Below are positions 23,710-31,893 of a DNA stretch of 64,000 nt, in pieces. Source of the stretch: Aeromicrobium sp. Root495 (GTDB lineage: Bacteria; Actinomycetota; Actinomycetes; Propionibacteriales; Nocardioidaceae); contig NZ_LMFJ01000001.1 of assembly GCF_001426755.1 (NCBI RefSeq), forward strand, positions 2,780,528 through 2,844,527, in the 5' to 3' direction. Within the stretch, counting starts at the first letter, position 1. Each line of letters begins with the position of its first letter. Below the pieces are notes generated by a model. It had not been told where the DNA came from. It searched no databases and saw only the letters and a list, made by a program, of their open reading frames with translations. A program made the position numbers and the translations under genes.

Positions 23710-24387
23710 GTGACCGACGACGTGCTGCGGCAGGCACCCCTCTTCTCCGGCCTCGACGAGGACTCGGCGGCGGCACTCGACGCCTCCATGACGGGGCGCA
23801 CGCTCGGCCGCGGCGAGGTCCTCTTCAACGAGGGCGACGACGGCGACCAGCTCTACGTCGTCACCTCCGGGAAGATCAAGCTCGGGCGCACGTCACCCGA
23901 CGGACGAGAGAACCTGCTCGCCATCCTGGGCCCCGGACAGATGTTCGGCGAGCTCTCCTTCTTCGACCCCGGCCCGCGCTCCGCGACGGCCACCGCGGTC
24001 ACCGACGTCGAGGTCCGCAGCCTGGGCCACGAGGCACTCAGCCCCGTGCTCCTGCAGCACGCCGACGTCGCCATGGCGCTGCTCAACCAGCTGGCCGGTC
24101 GCCTCCGGCGCACCAACGAGGTCGTCGGCGACCTCGTCTTCTCCGACGTCCCCGGTCGCGTCGCCAAGGCGCTGCTCGACCTCGCGGGTCGTTTCGGTCG
24201 CAAGGCCGACGACGGCGTGCACGTCAACCACGACCTCACGCAGGAGGAGCTGGCCCAGCTCGTCGGTGCCTCGCGCGAGACCGTCAACAAGGCCCTCGCC
24301 GACTTCGCGTCCCGCGGCTGGCTGCGCCTCGAGCCCCGCAGCGTGGTCATCCTCGACCTCGAGCGCCTGCAGCGCCGCGCTCGCTGA
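23710..24387 (+). CDS. crp: Crp/Fnr family cAMP-responsive regulator
   Basis: A 225-aa regulator. The cyclic-nucleotide domain has GDQLYVVTSGKIKLGR and the phosphate-binding cassette FGELSFFDPGPRSATAT (about 79-94). The helix-turn-helix is LTQEELAQLVGASRETVNKALADFASRGW (about 175-203). These and SDVPGRVAKALLDLAGRFG match mycobacterial Crp (Rv3676) and corynebacterial GlxR. GTG 23710 follows an AAGGA site and agrees with the family N-terminus; GTG 23680, 5 bases after TAGGCA, would add ten residues and remains possible. It likely controls carbon genes, including the acetate module with candidate sites at 8796 and 11003. Confidence 0.94.
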   Translation: MTDDVLRQAPLFSGLDEDSAAALDASMTGRTLGRGEVLFNEGDDGDQLYVVTSGKIKLGRTSPDGRENLLAILGPGQMFGELSFFDPGPRSATATAVTDVEVRSLGHEALSPVLLQHADVAMALLNQLAGRLRRTNEVVGDLVFSDVPGRVAKALLDLAGRFGRKADDGVHVNHDLTQEELAQLVGASRETVNKALADFASRGWLRLEPRSVVILDLERLQRRAR

Positions 24388-24410
24388 TCCACCTCCCGGG
24401 CCTGCCCGGG

Positions 24411-24604
24411 TTGGGACGAACGATGAGGGCTTCTGGTCGCCACGGCGACCGGGAGCCCTCGTTCTTCGTGCGGTCCGACCAACGACGAGGGGTACGGGCC
24501 GCCACAGCGACCACCAACCCTCATCCTTCGTTCCCCCACGACCAACGACGAGGGGTACGGGCCGCCATGGCGACCGGGAGCCCTCGTTCTTCGTCCGGCC
24601 CTGC
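24411..24604. repeat. Three tandem REP-like inverted-repeat units
   Basis: Three related units of about 63-68 bp (roughly 24411-24477, 24478-24540, 24541-24604) occupy the crp-MBL intergenic region. Each is an imperfect inverted repeat: ACGACGAGGG or ACGAtGAGGG on one side and CCCTCGTTCTTCGT on the other, around a GCCnnnGCGACC centre. Units 2 and 3 share ACCAACGACGAGGGGTACGG. In translation they give repeating peptides, but none is a credible gene. They probably act at RNA level or as REP-like elements. Confidence 0.8.
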
Positions 24605-24620
24605 CTGACGACGGGTGGAG

Positions 24621-25397
24621 CTAGACGCCGAGGTGGTCCAGCTGGGCCTGGACGCTGAGCTCTGCGGCGGGCCAGAGCACCTCGTCGACGTCGGCGTACA
24701 CCTTCTCGACGACCTCGCGGGCCGTGGTGGCGCCGTCGGCCACGGCGGCCCGGACCTGCTCGAGCCGTTCCTTGCGGTGCGCCAGGTAGAAGTCGAGCAC
24801 CGCGCCCGCGTCGGTGACCACCGGGCCGTGCCCCGGCAGGATGCGCTCGGCGCGGCCGTCGGTGACCAGCCCTCGCATCCGGGTCACGGACTCGAGGTAG
24901 GGGCCGAGCACGCCGTCGGGGTGCGCGATGATCGTGGTCCCGCGCCCCAGCACCGTGTCGCCCGTGAGCAGCGAGGGCTCGTCGAGGAGCAGGAAGCTCG
25001 TGGAGTCGCGGGTGTGGCCGGGCGTGAGCACGACCTCGAGGCGCAGTCCGTCGACGTCGAGCACCTCGCCGTCGACGAGCGGCTCGGCGCCACGGCAGAA
25101 CTCGGCCGACACGGCTCGCGCGGGCGCACCCGTGCGACGCGTCAGCTCGTCGACGGCCTCGGTGTGGTCGCCGTGGTGGTGCGTGAAGAGCACGAGCCCG
25201 ACCTCGCCCGCCACGGCCAGCACGGCGTCGAGGTGCGCGGCGTCGGCCGGTCCGGGGTCCACCACGACCGAGCGTGCGGCGCCCGGCTCGCGCAGCACCC
25301 AAGTGTTGGTGCCGTCGAGCGTCATCATCCCGGGGTTCCGGGCCAGGACGGAGGTGGCGCGGTCGGTCACCTGCACCGGCTGCTCGTACTCGCTCAT
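24621..25397 (-). CDS. MBL-fold metallohydrolase (LACTB2/RNase-like)
   Basis: A 258-aa metallo-beta-lactamase-fold enzyme. Zinc ligands are in FTHHHGDHTEAV, TPGHTRDS and TGDTVLGRG, and ILPGHGP gives a further ligand. The N-terminal NPGMMTLDGTNTWVL and C-terminal winged region (REVVEKVYADVDEVLWPAAELSVQAQLDHL) match LACTB2-type proteins, which include endoribonucleases. It is last in a DUF4177-RidA-NUDIX-MBL operon with ATGA overlaps and corresponds by position to Rv3677c. The substrate is not defined from sequence. Confidence 0.85.
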   Translation of the reverse strand: MSEYEQPVQVTDRATSVLARNPGMMTLDGTNTWVLREPGAARSVVVDPGPADAAHLDAVLAVAGEVGLVLFTHHHGDHTEAVDELTRRTGAPARAVSAEFCRGAEPLVDGEVLDVDGLRLEVVLTPGHTRDSTSFLLLDEPSLLTGDTVLGRGTTIIAHPDGVLGPYLESVTRMRGLVTDGRAERILPGHGPVVTDAGAVLDFYLAHRKERLEQVRAAVADGATTAREVVEKVYADVDEVLWPAAELSVQAQLDHLGV

Positions 25398-26221
25398 GCT
25401 TCCTCCTCCGGGGAGCGGTCGCTGTCGTTCTCGATGAACCACTCGCCGTCCACCTGGACGAGCCGCGGCTCGATGGCGCGCACCTCGCGCGCGACCGAGG
25501 CGGCAACGGCCTCGCCCGACGCCAGGCCGGCGACCTCGCGGCACGTGACGATCGTCGGCGGCATCATGACGGCCTCGCCGCGGTCGACCGACTCGAGCAC
25601 GCGGCTCAGCGGCGCCCACAGGGCACGGTCGGCCTCGCCGGGGAGCTCGCCCACGACCTGCCCCTCGGGCACGGCAGCGACGAAGAAGAAGGTGTCGTAG
25701 CGTCGCGGCTCGAAGGCCGGTGTGATCCAGCGCGACCAGGCTCCGACGAGGTCGGTGCGCAGCACGAGCCCGCGCTGCTCCAGGAGCTGGGCGAGCGAGA
25801 GCTCCTTGGACTCCAGGGCCAGCCGCGCGGCGGCCAGCTCCGGTCCGGAGGTGTCGGCCAGGACGGTGTGCTCGTCGGCGCCGGCGAGCAGGATGCCCGA
25901 CTCCTCGAACGTCTCGCGGACCGCGGCCACCACCAGACCACGGGCCCGGTCGGCGTCGCAGCCGAGCCGGTCGCCCCACTCCTGCCACGAGGGGCCGACG
26001 TGCGCGATCGGGTCGGTGTCGGACGACTGGACCCCGCCGCCGGGGAACACGTAGAACCCGGCCGCGAAGGCCATCGTCGTCTGGCGACGCATGAGGTAGG
26101 TCTCCGCGCCGTCGGACCCGTCGCGCAGCAGGACGATCGTGGAGGCGTCCCGCGGCACAGCCACCTCGCCACCCATGGCCTCGGCGTGCGCGCGCAGGCG
26201 GTCCGGGAGCGGGATGCGCAT
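25394..26221 (-). CDS. NUDIX hydrolase, NUDT19-like with inserted box
   Basis: A 275-aa protein. YLMRRQTTMAFAAGFYVFPGGGVQSSD precedes the glycine of the NUDIX box, but about 30 residues intervene before AAVRETFEESGILL, the R-E-x2-E-E-x-G portion. That long insertion is characteristic of NUDT19-type enzymes rather than the neighbouring NudL-like protein. ITPAFEPRRYDTFFFVAAVPEGQ follows, also typical. It is co-translated with RidA upstream and the MBL protein downstream (stop-start overlaps). CoA-ester or acyl-CoA hydrolysis is possible by family analogy. Confidence 0.82.
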   Translation of the reverse strand: MRIPLPDRLRAHAEAMGGEVAVPRDASTIVLLRDGSDGAETYLMRRQTTMAFAAGFYVFPGGGVQSSDTDPIAHVGPSWQEWGDRLGCDADRARGLVVAAVRETFEESGILLAGADEHTVLADTSGPELAAARLALESKELSLAQLLEQRGLVLRTDLVGAWSRWITPAFEPRRYDTFFFVAAVPEGQVVGELPGEADRALWAPLSRVLESVDRGEAVMMPPTIVTCREVAGLASGEAVAASVAREVRAIEPRLVQVDGEWFIENDSDRSPEEEA

Positions 26222-26679
26222 CAGGCGATCTCGACCACGAGCTCGACCTCGACGGGCGCTCCGAGCGGGAGCACCGAGACGCCCACGGCGCTGCGGGCGT
26301 GCACGCCGGCCTCGCCGAAGACCGAGCCGTAGAGCTCGCTCGCGCCGTTGGCGACGGCGGGCTGACCCGTGAACGACGGGTCGCTGGCCACGAAGACCGT
26401 GGCCTTGACGATGCGGACCACGCGCTCGAGGTCGACGACCGAGGCCACCGCGGCCAGGGTGTTGACAGCGCACTGGTGCGCACAGGCGGTGGCCTGCTCG
26501 GGGGTCACGTCGACCCCCACCACGCCGGTGGCGAGCAACGAGCCGTCCGAGAGCGGGAGCTGGCCGGCCGTGAAGACGTGGTTCCCCGACACGACCGCCG
26601 GCACGTAGGCGGCCACCGGCGCCGGCACCTCCGGCAGGACCAGCCCCAGCTCGGCGAGCCGGTCGGTCACGCGGCTCAT
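26221..26679 (-). CDS. RidA/YjgF family protein lacking the usual arginine
   Basis: A 152-aa Rid protein with SGNHVFTAGQLPLSDGSLLATG, CAVNTLAAVASVVDLERVVRIVKATVFVAS and AVGVSVLPLGAPVEVELVVEIA. In imine deaminases the segment before the last strand carries a catalytic Arg (E. coli RidA Arg105); here the equivalent stretch reads GVSVLPLGAPVEVE with no Arg. It may therefore belong to a Rid subgroup without classic 2-iminobutanoate deaminase activity. The ATG overlaps the DUF4177 stop (ATGA). It matches Rv3678c in position. Confidence 0.88.
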   Translation of the reverse strand: MSRVTDRLAELGLVLPEVPAPVAAYVPAVVSGNHVFTAGQLPLSDGSLLATGVVGVDVTPEQATACAHQCAVNTLAAVASVVDLERVVRIVKATVFVASDPSFTGQPAVANGASELYGSVFGEAGVHARSAVGVSVLPLGAPVEVELVVEIA

Positions 26680-26831
26680 GCGATGGGCCGCTTGAAGTAG
26701 GCCACGAGGTTCTCCGGGTTCATGCCGGGCACGATCTGGACGAGCTCCCAGCCCTCACGGCCGAAGTTGTCGAGGATCTGCTTCGTCGCGTGCACGAGGA
26801 CGGGTGCGGTCAGGTACTCCCACTGAGTCAT
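26676..26831 (-). CDS. DUF4177 small protein
   Basis: A 51-aa protein starting MTQWEYLTAPVLVHATKQIL and containing NFGREGWELVQIVPG and AYFKRPI, the DUF4177 pattern (x-W-E-Y ... G-W-E-L-V ... K-R). It heads the RidA-NUDIX-MBL operon and overlaps ridA by 4 bp. A protein of the same size occupies this position in mycobacteria (Rv3678A). The role is unknown. It is divergent from the ArsA-like genes. Confidence 0.82.
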   Translation of the reverse strand: MTQWEYLTAPVLVHATKQILDNFGREGWELVQIVPGMNPENLVAYFKRPIA

Positions 26832-26877
26832 GCATCGACTCTAGTTGGTTCCGGAATGCGCACGATGTACGCGTCGG

Positions 26878-26883
26878 TAGGCT
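26878..26883 (+). promoter_or_regulatory. Leaderless -10 hexamer TAGGCT for the ArsA pair
   Basis: TAGGCT is followed by 6 bases and the GTG at 26890. No Shine-Dalgarno site fits, so a leaderless mRNA for the two-ATPase operon is likely. Confidence 0.52.
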
Positions 26884-26889
26884 CGTCGC

Positions 26890-27867
26890 GTGAGCTCCTG
26901 GACCCCCCTGCACATCGTCACGGGCAAGGGCGGCACGGGCAAGACCACCGTCGCCGCCGCGCTCGCCATCGCCCTCGCCGGCCGCGGCAAGCGCGTGCTC
27001 CTGTGCGAGGTCGAGGGTCGCCAGGGCATCGCCCAGCTCTTCGACGTCCCACCGCTGCCCTACGAGGAGCGTCGGGTCAGCACGGGTCTCGACGGCGGGG
27101 AGGTGTTCGCCCTGGCCATCGACCCGGAGGCGGCACTGCTGGAGTACCTGCAGATGTACTACCGACTCGGCCGCATCGGCAAGGCGTTCGACCGCTTCGG
27201 GATCATCGAGTTCGCCACGACCATCGCGCCCGGCGTCCGCGACGTCCTGCTCACCGGCAAGGTCTACGAGGCGGCTCGGCGCACGGGTGACGACGGGTAC
27301 GACGCCATCGTCATGGACGCCCCGCCCACGGGTCGCATCACCCGCTTCCTCAACGTCAACGCGGAGGTGGCCGGGCTCGCCAAGGTCGGCCCCATCAAGA
27401 AGCAGGCCGACTCCATCATGACGCTCATGCGTGCCCCCTCCACCCGGGTGCACCTCGTCTCGGTGCTCGAGGAGATGCCGGTCCAGGAGACCGTCGACGG
27501 CATCGCCGAGCTCGAGTCCGCACGTCTGCCGGTCGGCCACGTGGTGCTCAACCTCGTCCGCCCATCTCTTCTGAGCGCCGCCACGGCCGAGGGACTGAGC
27601 GGCGGCAGCCTCGACGCTGCGAGCGTGGGCCGGAGCCTCGACCGCGCCGCCCTCTCCACCGACGCAGCGCCCGCCCTCCTCGAGGAAGGCCGCGGCCACC
27701 TCGAGCGCCAGCAGCTCCAGGACGCCCAGCGCGGCATCATCGAGCGCGCCTCGGCCCCGCACCTCGAGCTGCCCGCCCTTCCCGAGGGCATCGACATGGG
27801 TGCACTCTTCGACCTCGCGGGCCGTCTGCGCGACGACCTGCTCGCCCACTCCACCGGAGGCGCCTGA
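26890..27867 (+). CDS. ArsA/GET3-like anion-transporting ATPase, subunit 1
   Basis: A 325-aa P-loop ATPase. The deviant Walker A is IVTGKGGTGKTTVAAALA (about residues 9-26), switch I region includes LLCEVEGRQGIAQLF, and DAIVMDAPPTGRITRFL is the A-loop/Walker B type motif. Paired with the next gene (TGATG overlap) it corresponds to Rv3679-Rv3680, a two-ATPase unit unlike single-gene ArsA. Mycobacterial counterparts were linked to nitrosative and reductive stress. No arsenic genes are nearby, so an arsenite role is unlikely. Confidence 0.88.
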   Translation: MSSWTPLHIVTGKGGTGKTTVAAALAIALAGRGKRVLLCEVEGRQGIAQLFDVPPLPYEERRVSTGLDGGEVFALAIDPEAALLEYLQMYYRLGRIGKAFDRFGIIEFATTIAPGVRDVLLTGKVYEAARRTGDDGYDAIVMDAPPTGRITRFLNVNAEVAGLAKVGPIKKQADSIMTLMRAPSTRVHLVSVLEEMPVQETVDGIAELESARLPVGHVVLNLVRPSLLSAATAEGLSGGSLDAASVGRSLDRAALSTDAAPALLEEGRGHLERQQLQDAQRGIIERASAPHLELPALPEGIDMGALFDLAGRLRDDLLAHSTGGA

Positions 27868-29102
27868 TGGCCGGCAAGCCCAGCACCTCGCCCTCGGCCC
27901 GTCGGCGCGGAACCTCCCGTGCGGCCGGGCCTGCGGGATCCACCCGCACGGCCGGCGCACTAGAGCTCGACGCCCTCATCGGCGACCCCGCCACGCAGAT
28001 CATCGTCTGCTGCGGCTCCGGCGGTGTCGGCAAGACCACCACGTCCGCGGCCCTCGCTCTTCGCGCGGCCGAGCAGGGCCGGCGTGTCTGCGTGCTCACC
28101 ATCGACCCGGCCCGACGCCTCGCGCAGGCCATGGGCCTCACCGAGCTCGACAACGTGCCGCGCCCCGTCTCCGACGTCGACCCGTCGGCGGGCGGCTCGC
28201 TCGACGCCATGATGCTCGACATGAAGCGCACCTTCGACGAGGTGGTGGAGTCGCACGCCACCCCCGAGAAGGCCCAGCAGATCCTCAACAACCCGTTCTA
28301 CGTCGCCATCTCCAGCTCCTTCGCCGGGACGCAGGAGTACATGGCCATGGAGAAGCTCGGCCAGCTGCACGCTGCCTCGAACGACCCCGGCGCGGCGGAG
28401 GGCGGCACGCAGGGGTGGGACCTCATCGTGGTCGACACCCCGCCGTCGCGGTCCGCGCTCGACTTCCTCGACGCACCCGAGCGGCTCTCCTCGCTCCTCG
28501 ACGGCCGCTTCATCAAGCTGCTGCTCGCGCCTGCCAAGGGCCCGGCCCGGCTGCTCAACGCCGGCTTCGGCGTCGTGACCGGCGCCATCAACAAGATCGT
28601 CGGCGGCCAGCTGCTCAGCGACATGCAGACCTTCGTGGCCGCCTTCGACACCCTCTTCGGCGGGTTCCGCCAGCGCGCTGAGGCCACCTACTCACTCCTG
28701 CAGGCCCCTGGCACGGCCTTCGTGGTCGTGGCCGCGCCCGAGGCCGACGCCATGCGGGAGGCGGCCTACTTCGTGGAGCGCCTCACGCAGGAGCAGATGC
28801 CCCTCGCCGGGCTCGTCGTGAACCGGGTGCACGAGCGGGGCGCGAGCGGGCTCACGGCCGCCGACGCCGAGTCGGGCGCCCAGCGCCTCGGCGGAGGCGA
28901 CGACGCCACCGACAGCGCCACGGCCGAGCTGCTGGCCGTGCACGCCGAGCGCGAGCGCATCGCCGCCAAGGAGGACAAGGTGCGCAAGCGCTTCGCGGCC
29001 TCGCACCCCTCGGTCGCCACACGGCCCGTGCCGGCGCTCGCGAGCGACGTGCACGACCTGGCAGGGCTGCGCCGCATCGGCGCGCACCTCGCCGGGGCGT
29101 AG
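27867..29102 (+). CDS. ArsA/GET3-like anion-transporting ATPase, subunit 2
   Basis: A 411-aa P-loop ATPase. A 50-residue basic, low-complexity N-terminus precedes IIVCCGSGGVGKTTTSAALAL, the Walker A with the signature lysine, then VLTIDPARRLAQAMGL and LIVVDTPPSRSALDFLDAPERL, typical of ArsA/GET3. A C-terminal region of about 80 residues is Ala/Glu-rich. It follows subunit 1 with a TGATG overlap and probably forms a heterodimer with it. The start ATG is fixed by the overlap. Confidence 0.88.
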   Translation: MAGKPSTSPSARRRGTSRAAGPAGSTRTAGALELDALIGDPATQIIVCCGSGGVGKTTTSAALALRAAEQGRRVCVLTIDPARRLAQAMGLTELDNVPRPVSDVDPSAGGSLDAMMLDMKRTFDEVVESHATPEKAQQILNNPFYVAISSSFAGTQEYMAMEKLGQLHAASNDPGAAEGGTQGWDLIVVDTPPSRSALDFLDAPERLSSLLDGRFIKLLLAPAKGPARLLNAGFGVVTGAINKIVGGQLLSDMQTFVAAFDTLFGGFRQRAEATYSLLQAPGTAFVVVAAPEADAMREAAYFVERLTQEQMPLAGLVVNRVHERGASGLTAADAESGAQRLGGGDDATDSATAELLAVHAERERIAAKEDKVRKRFAASHPSVATRPVPALASDVHDLAGLRRIGAHLAGA

Positions 29103-29165
29103 AGCAGAGCTCGTCGGCCCCTGGTCCTCAGGGAGCGTGCCGCCCGCTCAGGCGAGCGAGCAGGC

Positions 29166-29429
29166 TCAGACCGCAGCGACAGGCTGCAGGATGCTGCGCC
29201 AGGTGTCGACGTTCGGCCGGCGACGCAGCAGCGCACGACGCTCGCGCTCGGTCATGCCGCCCCACACGCCCCACTCGATCCTGTTGTCCAGGGCCTCGGC
29301 CAGGCACTCGGCCTTGACGGAGCATCCACCGCACACCTGCTTGGCGCGGTTCTGCTCAGCACCCTTGACGAACAGGTCGTCGGACTTGCCGCGACATGCG
29401 GCCGTGGCCGCCCAGTTGTCGTTCCACAT
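29166..29429 (-). CDS. whiB4: WhiB-family iron-sulfur regulator, WhiB4-like
   Basis: An 87-aa Wbl protein. Four cysteines for the [4Fe-4S] cluster are Cys12, Cys33, Cys36 and Cys42 (C-x20-C-x2-C-x5-C), followed by the WGVWGGMTERERRALL turn and basic helix. DDLFVKGAEQNRAK and ALDNRIEWGVWGG resemble mycobacterial WhiB4 more than WhiB1/WhiB2, and the position next to ponA2 and the ArsA pair is the same. WhiB4 is a redox-sensing DNA-binding protein. ATG 29429 is preceded by AAAGGG. It is divergent from ponA2. Confidence 0.88.
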   Translation of the reverse strand: MWNDNWAATAACRGKSDDLFVKGAEQNRAKQVCGGCSVKAECLAEALDNRIEWGVWGGMTERERRALLRRRPNVDTWRSILQPVAAV

Positions 29430-29534
29430 GGTCAAACGCCCTTTCCCGAGATCAGCCGGAAGGCTGAAAAAATTGCGTGACACCAATGTAGGAAGTGGTG
29501 CATCTATCCAGATAGGCCTCACAGGTGCCAATTA

Positions 29535-29566
29535 GGGCTAGTCACAGGACCCCCCGGGCTAGTCAC
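29535..29566. promoter_or_regulatory. Direct repeats GGGCTAGTCAC in the whiB4-ponA2 region
   Basis: GGGCTAGTCAC occurs at 29535-29545 and 29556-29566, 21 bp apart (two helical turns). The second copy extends into TAGTCA-CTTA-TGACTA (29560-29575), a small palindrome. Position between divergent genes suggests a regulator-binding site, possibly for WhiB4 or another factor. This is inference. Confidence 0.4.
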
Positions 29567-29639
29567 TTATGACTACTCGAACAACAAATCCCCCGCCTCG
29601 CCGCGACCGCGACGGGCGAGAGGCTTGTGCACGGTCACG

Positions 29640-29645
29640 TAGGCT
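29640..29645 (+). promoter_or_regulatory. Leaderless -10 hexamer TAGGCT for ponA2
   Basis: TAGGCT is followed by 7 bases and ATG 29653. This picks ATG 29653 over upstream in-frame codons. Confidence 0.55.
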
Positions 29646-29652
29646 TGCCTCC

Positions 29653-31863
29653 ATGTCGTGGGATGCCCTGACCAGCTCGGTCCGCCGCTTGGCGCAGTCA
29701 GAGACGAAGCACAGCTCCAAGGCCTCGATCATCGGGTCCATGGTGGTGCTGGCTGCCATCTCCGGCGTGCTCGTGGCCGCGGTCGCGGTGCCGTCCACGG
29801 CCATCTTCGCCTCCACGGCCAACGACCTCAGCGGCGACATCACCGAGCTGCCTCTCCAGCTCGACGACTCGCCCAACCCGCAGACCACGCGCCTCTACGC
29901 GTCGGACGGCAGCCTCGTCGCGTACTTCTACAAGGAGAACCGGCAGGACGTCCCGCTCAAGGACATCAACGCCTCCATGCGGCGCGCCATCATCTCCATC
30001 GAGGACAACCGCTTCTATGAGCACGGCGCCCTCGACCTCAAGGGCACGCTGCGCGCCCTGGTGAACAACGCGTCCGAGGGCCAGACCCAGGGCGGCTCCT
30101 CCATCACGCAGCAGCTCGTGAAGCTCACCCTGCTGCAGCAGGCGCAGACCAAGGAGCAGCGCCAGGCGGCCACGGCCAAGTCCACCGCCCGCAAGATCCG
30201 CGAGCTCAAGCTCGCCATCACGTACGAGCAGGACCACACGAAGGACGAGATCCTCGAGCGGTACCTGAACATCGCCTACTTCGGCGACGGCGCCTACGGC
30301 ATCAGCGCGGCCGCGTACCACTACTTCTCGGTGAGCCCCGAGAAGCTCACCACGCTCCAGTCCGCCACCCTGGCCGGCCTCGTGAAGAACCCGGTGGAGT
30401 TCGACCCGCGGGTCTACCCCGAGCGCGCGCTCCAGCGCCGCAACACCGTCATCGCGGTCATGGCGGCCCAGGGCAAGATCACCACCGCCGAGTCCAAGAA
30501 GCTGCAGGCCGAGCCCCTCGGCCTCAAGATCACGACGTTCCCCAACGGCTGCGTCACCAGCATGGCCTCCTTCTCGTGCGACTACGTGCGCCGCTACCTG
30601 CTGGCCGACGAGTCCCTCGGCGCCACGGTGGCCGAGCGCCAGTCCGCGCTCGAGAACGGCGGACTCACCATCAAGTCCAACATCGACATCAAGATGCAGA
30701 AGGCCCTCAACAAGGCCGTCAAGGGCGCTGCCGACCCCAAGGACAAGGCGCTCGCCGCCATGGCCCTCGTCGAGCCCGGCACGGGCAAGGTGCGCGGCGT
30801 CGCGCAGTCGCACCCCATGGGCGCCAACAAGAAGAAGGGCGAGTCGTACATCAACTTCACGGTGCCTCGCCAGTACGGCGACTCCGGCGGCTTCCCGGCG
30901 GGCTCCACGTTCAAGATGTTCACCGTCGCGGCCGCCCTCAAGCAGGGCATCCCGGTCTCCAAGTCGTACGGCTCCCCCCAGACCATGGTGTTGCGTCCGG
31001 GCACGTTCTTCGACTGCTCCGGCGGCGGCACCGGCGAGTGGAAGGTCAGCAACTCCACCGGCGCCGGCACGTTCAACATGACCACCGGCACGCGCCGCTC
31101 GGTCAACACCTACTTCGCCCAGCTGGAGCGCGACGCCGGCCTGTGCAACGTCGTCAAGGCCGCCGAGGCCATGGGCATCAAGGTCCCGTACCCCACCGAC
31201 GACAACCCGCTCAACAACCAGGTCCCCTCGTTCACCCTCGGCATCACCGACGTGAGCCCCCTCGACATGGCTGCGGCCTACGCCACGCCTGCCTCCGGTG
31301 GCCTGTACTGCAAGCCCAACCCGGTCAACGAGATCATCGACCGCAACGGCAAGACCATCAAGAAGTACGAGCCCGAGTGCACGCGCGTCATGAGCAAGGA
31401 GGTGGCTGCGCAGATCAACGAGATCCTCGCCGGCCTCCAGCGTCCCGGCGGCTTCGGCTTCAGCGCCGGCACCGGCCTCAACATCCCCTCGGCCGCCAAG
31501 ACCGGAACCACGCAGGACAACAAGTCGGTCTGGTACGCGGGCTACACGCCGGAGATCTCCGCTGCGGCCATGCTCGCCGCGGCCGACTCCAAGGGTCGCC
31601 CCATCACGCTGGTGGGCCAGAAGGTCAAGGGCCGGTTCCTCTCCTTCGGCGGCGTCGCCGGATCGGGTCTGGCCGGTCCGCTCTGGAAGGCCGCCATGGG
31701 CACCATCCAGGACCTGGTCTCGCCCACCCCGTTCGAGGCGCCGCCGCGCGCGGCCCGCGTGCAGCGCAGCTTCACCAACAACGACACCACGAGCAACGGC
31801 GACCAGGACCGCAACAACGGCAACCGGGGTCGCGGGAACGGCAACGGGAACGGCAACCGCTGA
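29653..31863 (+). CDS. ponA2: Bifunctional class A penicillin-binding protein
   Basis: A 736-aa enzyme that polymerises and cross-links peptidoglycan. One N-terminal membrane span (about 28-50) anchors it. The GT51 glycosyltransferase has catalytic Glu117 in EDNRFYEHG and GGSSITQQLVKL at 147-158. The transpeptidase has SxxK as Ser418-Thr-Phe-Lys421, SxN as Ser483-Val-Asn485 and KTGT at 616-619. The C-terminus is an Asn/Gly/Arg low-complexity tail; no PASTA domain was seen, whereas mycobacterial PonA2 has one. Neighbourhood matches Rv3682. Confidence 0.94.
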   Translation: MSWDALTSSVRRLAQSETKHSSKASIIGSMVVLAAISGVLVAAVAVPSTAIFASTANDLSGDITELPLQLDDSPNPQTTRLYASDGSLVAYFYKENRQDVPLKDINASMRRAIISIEDNRFYEHGALDLKGTLRALVNNASEGQTQGGSSITQQLVKLTLLQQAQTKEQRQAATAKSTARKIRELKLAITYEQDHTKDEILERYLNIAYFGDGAYGISAAAYHYFSVSPEKLTTLQSATLAGLVKNPVEFDPRVYPERALQRRNTVIAVMAAQGKITTAESKKLQAEPLGLKITTFPNGCVTSMASFSCDYVRRYLLADESLGATVAERQSALENGGLTIKSNIDIKMQKALNKAVKGAADPKDKALAAMALVEPGTGKVRGVAQSHPMGANKKKGESYINFTVPRQYGDSGGFPAGSTFKMFTVAAALKQGIPVSKSYGSPQTMVLRPGTFFDCSGGGTGEWKVSNSTGAGTFNMTTGTRRSVNTYFAQLERDAGLCNVVKAAEAMGIKVPYPTDDNPLNNQVPSFTLGITDVSPLDMAAAYATPASGGLYCKPNPVNEIIDRNGKTIKKYEPECTRVMSKEVAAQINEILAGLQRPGGFGFSAGTGLNIPSAAKTGTTQDNKSVWYAGYTPEISAAAMLAAADSKGRPITLVGQKVKGRFLSFGGVAGSGLAGPLWKAAMGTIQDLVSPTPFEAPPRAARVQRSFTNNDTTSNGDQDRNNGNRGRGNGNGNGNR

Positions 31864-31893
31864 CGTTCCGTCGGGGCTGAGGTACGGCCAGGC

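Noticed and set aside
24411..24604. CRISPR array, or a repeat-containing protein
   Set aside because: There are only three units, each an inverted repeat with no unique spacers, and no cas genes nearby. The repeating peptide in translation comes from the DNA repeat itself.
29535..29575. Attachment site or integration remnant
   Set aside because: The direct repeats are too short and lie in a divergent promoter region with no integrase or tRNA next to them.
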